25,745 nucleotides of DNA. Origin: Tolypocladium sp. Sup5 PDA-1. Taxonomy: Eukaryota; Ascomycota; Sordariomycetes; Hypocreales; Ophiocordycipitaceae. The stretch covers positions 1 through 25,745 of the forward strand of contig JPHH03000128.1 in NCBI GenBank assembly GCA_000750105.3. Direction: 5' to 3'. A model generated the notes under the pieces. That model saw nothing but the letters and a program-made list of their open reading frames with translations, was not told where the DNA came from and did no database searches. Below are positions 20,609-25,745 of this stretch, one piece after another (the stretch's first letter is position 1; the number at the start of each line of letters is the position of its first letter). A program made the translations under genes and the position numbers.

Positions 20609-22789
20609 CTAAACGAAGCTATTGAAGCTATTTAGAACCAAATCCCATTGCGCATCGTCAAAAATAAACGTGCCATCTTCTACAGCTGGATAGGCATGCG
20701 GCCAGACCTGTGAGTCAACGAGACGGGCCCATGAATCGTCTTGATTGATGCTAGTTGCCGTCACATTGTTCACGGTGCTTGCCTCCTGCGGCTGGCTTGC
20801 AGTGGCCGTTGTAGAGTTATATACCAAGTCCACTCCCAGAATCCCCTTGACACGATGAGGATAGCAGTGTGCTAGCAGGCGCATTCTGGAGCAGAGGCTG
20901 CCTACTACATCCATCTCCATATCTGCTGGTGTGAGACCTTGGATCTTGATGTCGAGTTTCTTTAACAGAGCTGCGACAAGGCCAGGGTAGTCTGCTTCAT
21001 CGACGATGGCCTGCGCTTCGGATCTTTGGCTGGGGGTCAGTTTGTCTGGAGCTTGAGCCGTCCCGCCGCCAGTGTTCATGACTAGCTTTAGAAGAGCTGA
21101 GACAGCCTTGGGGAGAACACTAAGAGCAGCGCAGAGGCGAGCTAAAGTAAAGACGGTGACGGGAGGGATCTCTGGATCAGGGAGGTTTAGGAATGAGCGT
21201 AGAAATGTCTTGCTGCATTTGAGGAGATCCCATACCATTGATGTTCTGACGGTTGAAGTCCCGAAAGGTCGGTTTATATCTACTCGAGTGTTTGTTGGTT
21301 CATGTTCTGGTTGGAGCCAAAGCCTGTCTTCGAGTGCTACATCGCGGATGCACATGTTTATATAGTGCATGTCGGAACGTAGAGCATTTTCTATTAAGTA
21401 GGATTGTCAAAGTCTGGTTCGTACCTGACGAATGCTGGTTACTTACCCGTTGGGCTGGGACACCCTGACAGATCCTGCTCAATGGATGCCCTGAGACTGT
21501 CTAGTTCCCGCGGAAGAGACCCAGTTGTAACCTTGAGAAATGCCTCTCCGGGGGGTAGGCAACTTGGATCCATGTCGCCTATGGCGTTGTGGCTCTCGTC
21601 TAGCCGGGAGACGAAGGTCTGCAGGAGGATGAATGGGCGGATCCATCTGTCAGATAGATGCTTAGTTGATGCAACTAAATTGTGACAGCAGGAATTGATC
21701 CGTTTGTCGAGTTTCAAGGCGGTTGGCCTACGGAGAGTGCGTGATAGTCTGAACAACGGCCACAATATTAGCATGCTCTTACATGTAGGTAGAGGCTGGG
21801 GAACAAGCTGCACGAGGTATTGACGACGTACCCGACAGACACCCAATACGCGCCGAGCAGCAACCGCCGCTCCTCCAATGTCGAGTCATCCTTACTGTGC
21901 AGACCCAAATCGTGCACCATCGTAGCACACAGCTGCACAAACAACGCAAGCCGCGTATGCCCCCTCTGAGCGGGATGGCTATACCACGCAGCCTGAACGA
22001 GCAGACCCTTGAGCAAATCCAGATTCCGCTCTGAGCCCATAACAATCCGAGCGGTGACGTGTCGCATGATTTCCTCTGCCACGGCCTTGCGCAGGGCGTG
22101 TGAGCTGGGGAGTGTTGCGGCAAGGCTGCAGAGGAAGAGAAATGGGGATTGGTGCTTGATGTGAGCGGCGGTCTGCTGCTCTGCGGCAAGGACGACAAAG
22201 GGGAATTTCGGGATAAAGTTGGATGTGTAGTTGCGGATTAGACGATCTGCCTCGGAGAGACTTAGTAACCCTCGGTCGATGATGTCGGGCAGGTCTTGTA
22301 GGACAGAGCCCGTCGGGGGCGCGGGGCCGTGCATGTCGTCGTCTGCTGCGTCGAGTAAGATGGAAGTATTTGATGAATTCATTTCCGGGACATCTTGATT
22401 GCGGGTTGAGTTGGAGCCGGTGCTGGCAGAAGCAACAGCAGTTGGATTATGTTTCGTCCAGACGGCCACCTGCGACGTTAACTCATCGACCTTGGCCTCT
22501 AATGCATCGACACGTTGCAAATCACAAAGGTTAGAGGCCAGTGGCTATTATGACATAATTTCACGCATAGTCATTTAGGCCTGAATTGACATGTAAAGGA
22601 ACTAACTGACCTTTTCCCACGTGTGTTTCGCCTCCGCTCCGGCAAATCGAGGTATTGGCACGGTTTCCCAAGGCGCGCACAGCGGTCGCACAGGGTCGCA
22701 GAGTGTGGCGTGCATTTCGACTTTGCGGCGGTGCATGTGACGCACGCCCGTCTCTTGACCCTGGCTAGATCCATATCGAATGCGTACAT
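20609..22789 (-). CDS. Zn2Cys6 fungal-specific transcription factor
   Basis: Four exons on the minus strand: 22789 to about 22621 (or 22611), 22498-21832, 21748-21447 and 21390-20609; about 639 residues. Introns 2 (83 nt) and 3 (56 nt) are firm and in frame. For intron 1 the better donor GTCAGT at 22610 does not match the phase of the acceptor at 22499, while a GTGGGA donor at 22620 does, so that junction needs transcript evidence. Residues about 14-45 form an intact zinc cluster: RACVTCTAAKSKC then LCDRCARLGKPC, six Cys with normal spacing. A short coiled coil (VDALEAKVDELTSQV) follows. The middle homology region is present (HALRKAVAEEIMRHVTARIV, GLLVQAAWYSHPAQRGHTRL, AYWVSVGLSRTLRRPTALKL), with an acidic, Phe/Trp-containing C terminus (FIFDDAQWDLVLNSF). 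The role is a nuclear sequence-specific regulator. It is divergent from the SDR gene, a likely target. Confidence 0.85.
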
Positions 22790-23216
22790 GCAAGACTGAC
22801 AATAGGATTAACGAGAATCTCACCGGCAACGGATGCAACTGGAGTTTGGACGGCCGAGTTTCGTGTAGGTGGGACGGACGAGCCGAGACTCGGGTCTGCG
22901 GCCGAGCCGTTCCCGTGTTGGCTTACAAGCTTGTAGGCTTCAATCACAAATGCTAGTTAATTACCAAGCGCAGCGGCTTGCATCTCCAAAATGTAATTCG
23001 ATCCAACTCAGCGGAGAGGGCGTGGCTGAGACATATGGAATGTTTTAGTAAGCTGAACGCAACATGAATGGGTTGCCGTGTCGACAATGGGTGCTCATAA
23101 GTGAAAGAAGGCAACCTTAAGACACGACTCGAGAAATCACCAGAACAATTACAGCCAGCACTCAACTTCCGCTTCCTAAAGACAACATATCCCATCTTTC
23201 CAAGACTCAATAAACT
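22790..23216. promoter_or_regulatory. Shared divergent promoter of regulator and SDR genes
   Basis: These 427 bp separate the start codons of a minus-strand Zn2Cys6 regulator and a plus-strand SDR, so both promoters lie here. CGG half-sites, the usual targets of Zn2Cys6 proteins, occur on both strands (for example around 22850-22910), but I could not single out one operator. The SDR leader just upstream of 23217 is A/C-rich, typical of expressed fungal genes. Confidence 0.6.
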
Positions 23217-24093
23217 ATGCCGTCGTACGCCATTACCGGAGCCTCCAAGGGCCTTGGCCGAGAGTTCGTCCGGCAGATCGCTGAGAATCCGTCGAACACC
23301 GTCCTAGCCATTGTCCGAGACCCAGAAGCACCCCAAATCAAAGAGCTCGGGTTGAGCAAGTCAAACGTTCACATCATCAAGGGCAACGTCACAGATCCCA
23401 AGTCCATGCTCCAGGCCGCCGCGGAAGCAACCACCATCACAGGCGGCAAGCTCGATGTCCTCATCCACAACGCCAATGCGGTCGACCAAGCTACTTTTGG
23501 CTACGGGCCATCCCAGGTCCCCCTGGATGTCGAGGCCACGGAGAAGTTCTTTGACGCGGCCATTCGGACCGCCATCTACGGGGGTCTCTGGGCGACAAAC
23601 GCCTTTCTCCCCTTGATTGAGAAGGGGTTGGAGAAGAAGATTGTGCACATTTCTAGCGGCATGGCGGACCTGGACCTCATCAAGAACACGGGTATCAGTT
23701 ACGCCGTCGCGTATTCAGTCGCCAAGGCGGGGATGAATGCCCAAGTGGCCAAGTACGCCGTCGAGCTGGCCCCAAAGGGCATCAAGGTGTTGGCTCTGAG
23801 CCGTGGCTGGGTTGACACTTGGGAAGGGCCTGGTACGCACTTTTCTACGTCCGTCTTCTGAACTCCGGAAGTGAGCATTCGCTAATCTTATCGTGTCCAC
23901 AGGCCCAAAGCCGCCTCAGGCTATGGAAGCTGAAGAAGTTATGCTGAAGCAGTTTCAAAAGATCATGCCGGACCTCAAGGGGCAGATTGAGCCCGAAGAA
24001 AGTGTCAGGATGCAGTTGAAGGTGATTGATCGTTTGGATGCCGACATGAGCGGCTCATTCTTGAGCCACTATGGAGTCAGGAATAGGTGGTAG
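23217..24093 (+). CDS. Short-chain dehydrogenase/reductase (SDR)
   Basis: Two exons, 23217-23832 and 23903-24093, with a 70-nt intron (donor GTACGC, acceptor CCACAG) that keeps frame; 268 residues. The N-terminal cofactor motif TGASKGLG is at residues about 7-14, followed by the acidic GNVTDP turn. Strand 4 reads VLIHNANAVD where classical members have NNAG. The catalytic Ser lies in HISSGMAD and the Tyr/Lys pair in YSVAKAG. The C terminus (PKPPQAMEAEEVMLKQFQKI, ending GVRNRW) closes the substrate pocket. These features place it with the small C-factor/sniffer-like SDRs, which use NAD(P)H to reduce or oxidise carbonyl/hydroxyl groups; the substrate is unknown. It is transcribed away from an intact Zn2Cys6 regulator, which suggests local control, perhaps within a small metabolic unit. 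Confidence 0.9.
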
Positions 24094-24535
24094 ACTACTT
24101 CAAGCACAGAATATTATTTGCGGTCGAAAACTTGCCGATCCCTGAAAAAGCGAACAAAGACGTTATTCAAATGAGCTCTTCGCCTATTGTATTGGGGTGA
24201 CGGTGCAGACCCCTGACTAGTAAAACGGAAAAACATAAAAAAAAATAGAGGAACGCCAGGAGGTCTGATATCCCATAGATGTAAAAAGAGACATCTAGAT
24301 CCTTAGGTTCAGATGGTACCTCATGGGCACACGGACACTGGTCACGATGTTCATGAGCTTTTGACAGTCTTACAATGGAGGTCCTGGTTTTTCCTCCCAC
24401 CTTTTAGAGATGGCCGTTGTTGCCTCTCGTTATCTTTTATTATTGATTTACGTGATGTGAAGACTCCGTGCGGTTAGGCACAGGCTTGTACGACTTATAC
24501 GGTGACCGTCTTCACTCGGCCTTTGCTGTAGCTGC
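24094..24535. other. Intergenic DNA downstream of the SDR
   Basis: Includes an A-rich tract at about 24227-24246 and the first arm of the direct repeat at 24476. No protein-like frame was found. Confidence 0.4.
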
Positions 24536-24573
24536 TTGGGCAGGCACAGGCTCTACGACTTACACGACGTCCG
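24476..24573. repeat. Imperfect direct repeat, 33-bp arms
   Basis: Arms at about 24476-24508 and 24542-24573 share GGCACAGGCT, TACGACTTA and a CCGT end, 66 bp apart start to start. They lie just before or within the 5' part of the following chromodomain gene, where no ATG-initiated frame could be found. Confidence 0.6.
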
Positions 24574-25233
24574 TTGCACTCGCAGAGGCCCGGCTCTCAG
24601 CAACGAACATTTATCGACGGAAAAGACTAGTCCCACTGCCACAGCGAGGTACGAGGAGTGGAAGCTTCCTAATGCAGTGCTCAAGTGCGTCCGAGACAGC
24701 GACACAGCAGCATTTCAGCTGCAGTTCACGTGGCTATCCCATGTGACATGCATGCTCCTAGGGAACAGCCTATCGCAGGAAACCAGATCAAGCCAGCAAA
24801 GTTACGCAGAGGCGAAGAAGACGTCTCGCAGGGGGTGGAACGCACTGCCTGCAATTCTTGTCCGCAAGGTCTACCTGAGACAGATCAAACATCAGCAACT
24901 TGGCTTGCCGGCTGGTGTATACTTGGTGGAACGTATACTAACTCGGTGGGAGAAGCACACATTTCTCATTAAATGGGCCGGATACAGAACCACGACATAG
25001 AACCGAGAAAACACGTTTTAAACAAGAAGATGCTTCGCGAATTTGAGAGAGCATTCCAGGGCTTTGACGACGGAGGTGATGTTCGGGACATGCAAACGAG
25101 AGACGGCAAGCGGCAGGTTCTGTTGCGTTGGCAAGGGCGCCCTACGAACGAGGATACTTGGGTGGACGAAAGCCTGATGAGTCCGGAGCGCATGGAGAGA
25201 ATTGAGACCGAGCTGAACGCTGCTTGTGTTTAA
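24536..25233 (+). pseudogene. Double-chromodomain protein with frame break
   Basis: One frame runs 24536-25000 and another, shifted, to TAA at 25233. The first part contains EWKLPNAVLKCVRDSDTAAF then QLQFTW, a block I associate with uncharacterised fungal chromatin-type proteins, and then a chromodomain start, GVYLVERILTRWEKHTFLIK and WAGY. The continuation DIEPRKHVLNKKMLREFERA is in the other frame from about 24994; in an intact domain about 18 nt separate GY from the WEP position, here 11, so a 7-nt deletion fits. A second chromodomain follows (GKRQVLLRWQGRPTNEDTWV, 25105-25164) with a helical end. No ATG begins the first frame before the conserved part. An intron could in theory hide the break (GTATAC..TACTAAC at 24916-24940), but it would delete the first chromodomain. 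Confidence 0.6.
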
Positions 25234-25745
25234 TAGGCAGTCACGGCTTCTTATGTCTGAAATTTGAACGGTGATAGGCCAATTTCTACAGCTTCTACTT
25301 CAATAGCTACCTTAAGCGGAGGCAGCACACGCAACCATTCGCCGTAGCATGTTGCACCTAACAGGTTATGTACCGCCTAAGGGTCACCGTCCTCCTAAAG
25401 CCGGCCTGCTACTTCAATCAAAGCACAAGGTAAAGTATTAATACTTAAGCGCGGTCCATGTTCGGGCTTTGCACCTGCGCCAGGTTGTACCTCAAAGCCG
25501 TAATTCAACATTACGGCATCAATGTCTGTTGTCACGACTATGGTGATACATTCAAGCAAGCCAACAGCAAGGTGGCTGGAGCCGACATGAATGGCTTTTG
25601 GGCTACGTCTTTCTAATGCATGGATGCCCAATAAAAGTGACGAGAGGCAAACGAGTCGCACCAACGGCAATGATGCTCCCTTTCAGTTGGATCATGATAT
25701 CCAAAGCAGACTTAGATTACCTCTAAAGCTAAGGCCTCCTCTAGG
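25234..25745. other. Terminal intergenic DNA, nothing recognised
   Basis: No motif-bearing frame was found. A minus-strand frame at 25395-25670 is open for 91 codons and starts with a hydrophobic stretch, but it lacks any recognisable pattern and may run out of the window. Confidence 0.4.

Noticed and set aside
24916..24986. Intron in the chromodomain gene (GTATAC..TACTAAC..ACAG)
   Set aside because: The signals are good, but the span encodes a well-matching chromodomain start, so removing it would delete the domain.
1..25745. CRISPR array, bacterial operon or phage module
   Set aside because: No regularly spaced repeats, no ribosome-binding sites, and genes contain spliceosomal introns; the DNA is fungal.

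Overview
This window looks like genomic DNA of a filamentous ascomycete (Pezizomycotina; Sordariomycetes is my best guess from gene content). Genes are interrupted by short introns of about 50-120 nt with GT..AG ends and CTAAC/CTGAC branch sites. Protein types include Zn2Cys6 regulators, a DHA1-type MFS transporter, a GPI-anchored protein, an iterative PKS piece, a fungal Helitron relic and chromodomain proteins. The mix of intact genes, truncated genes and relics points to an accessory or subtelomere-like region, possibly an eroded secondary-metabolite neighbourhood. That placement is inference.

Layout: 422-1731 (+) chromodomain-like gene with one awkward intron or a nonsense mutation. About 2540-3600 (+) is a decayed Helitron Rep/helicase with stops and frame changes. 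3968-4204 (+) is a possible truncated mitochondrial-presequence ORF followed by a tandem repeat. 4623-6261 (-) is a complete four-exon GPI-anchored secreted protein built from two related halves. 7095-9316 (-) is a complete six-exon MFS drug/organic-acid exporter with a long N-terminal tail. 9960-10592 (-) is a Ser/Thr-rich single-membrane-segment protein, probably the 3' half of a damaged gene. About 11760-12431 (+) is the C-terminal remnant of a fungal regulator. 12724-13242 (-) is the C-terminal acyl-carrier domain of a reducing PKS with the rest missing. 13733-15981 (-) is a large unrecognised Ser/Gln-rich protein whose 3' part runs on in broken frames to about 13277. 17321-18965 (-) is a damaged Zn2Cys6 regulator. 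20609-22789 (-) is a complete-looking Zn2Cys6 regulator. 23217-24093 (+) is a two-exon SDR oxidoreductase, divergent from that regulator. 24536-25233 (+) is a frame-broken gene with two chromodomains.

Working together: the best functional unit is the divergent regulator/SDR pair sharing a 427-bp promoter, a common arrangement for a pathway-specific activator and its enzyme. The MFS exporter, the PKS tail and the two other regulator relics would fit a former biosynthetic cluster now broken up, but nothing in the sequence proves they were one cluster. The most notable large-scale feature is that chromodomain genes sit near both ends of the window in the same orientation, with relics in between.

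Exon boundaries were read by eye from splice signals, frame continuity and remembered family patterns; no alignment or database search was run.
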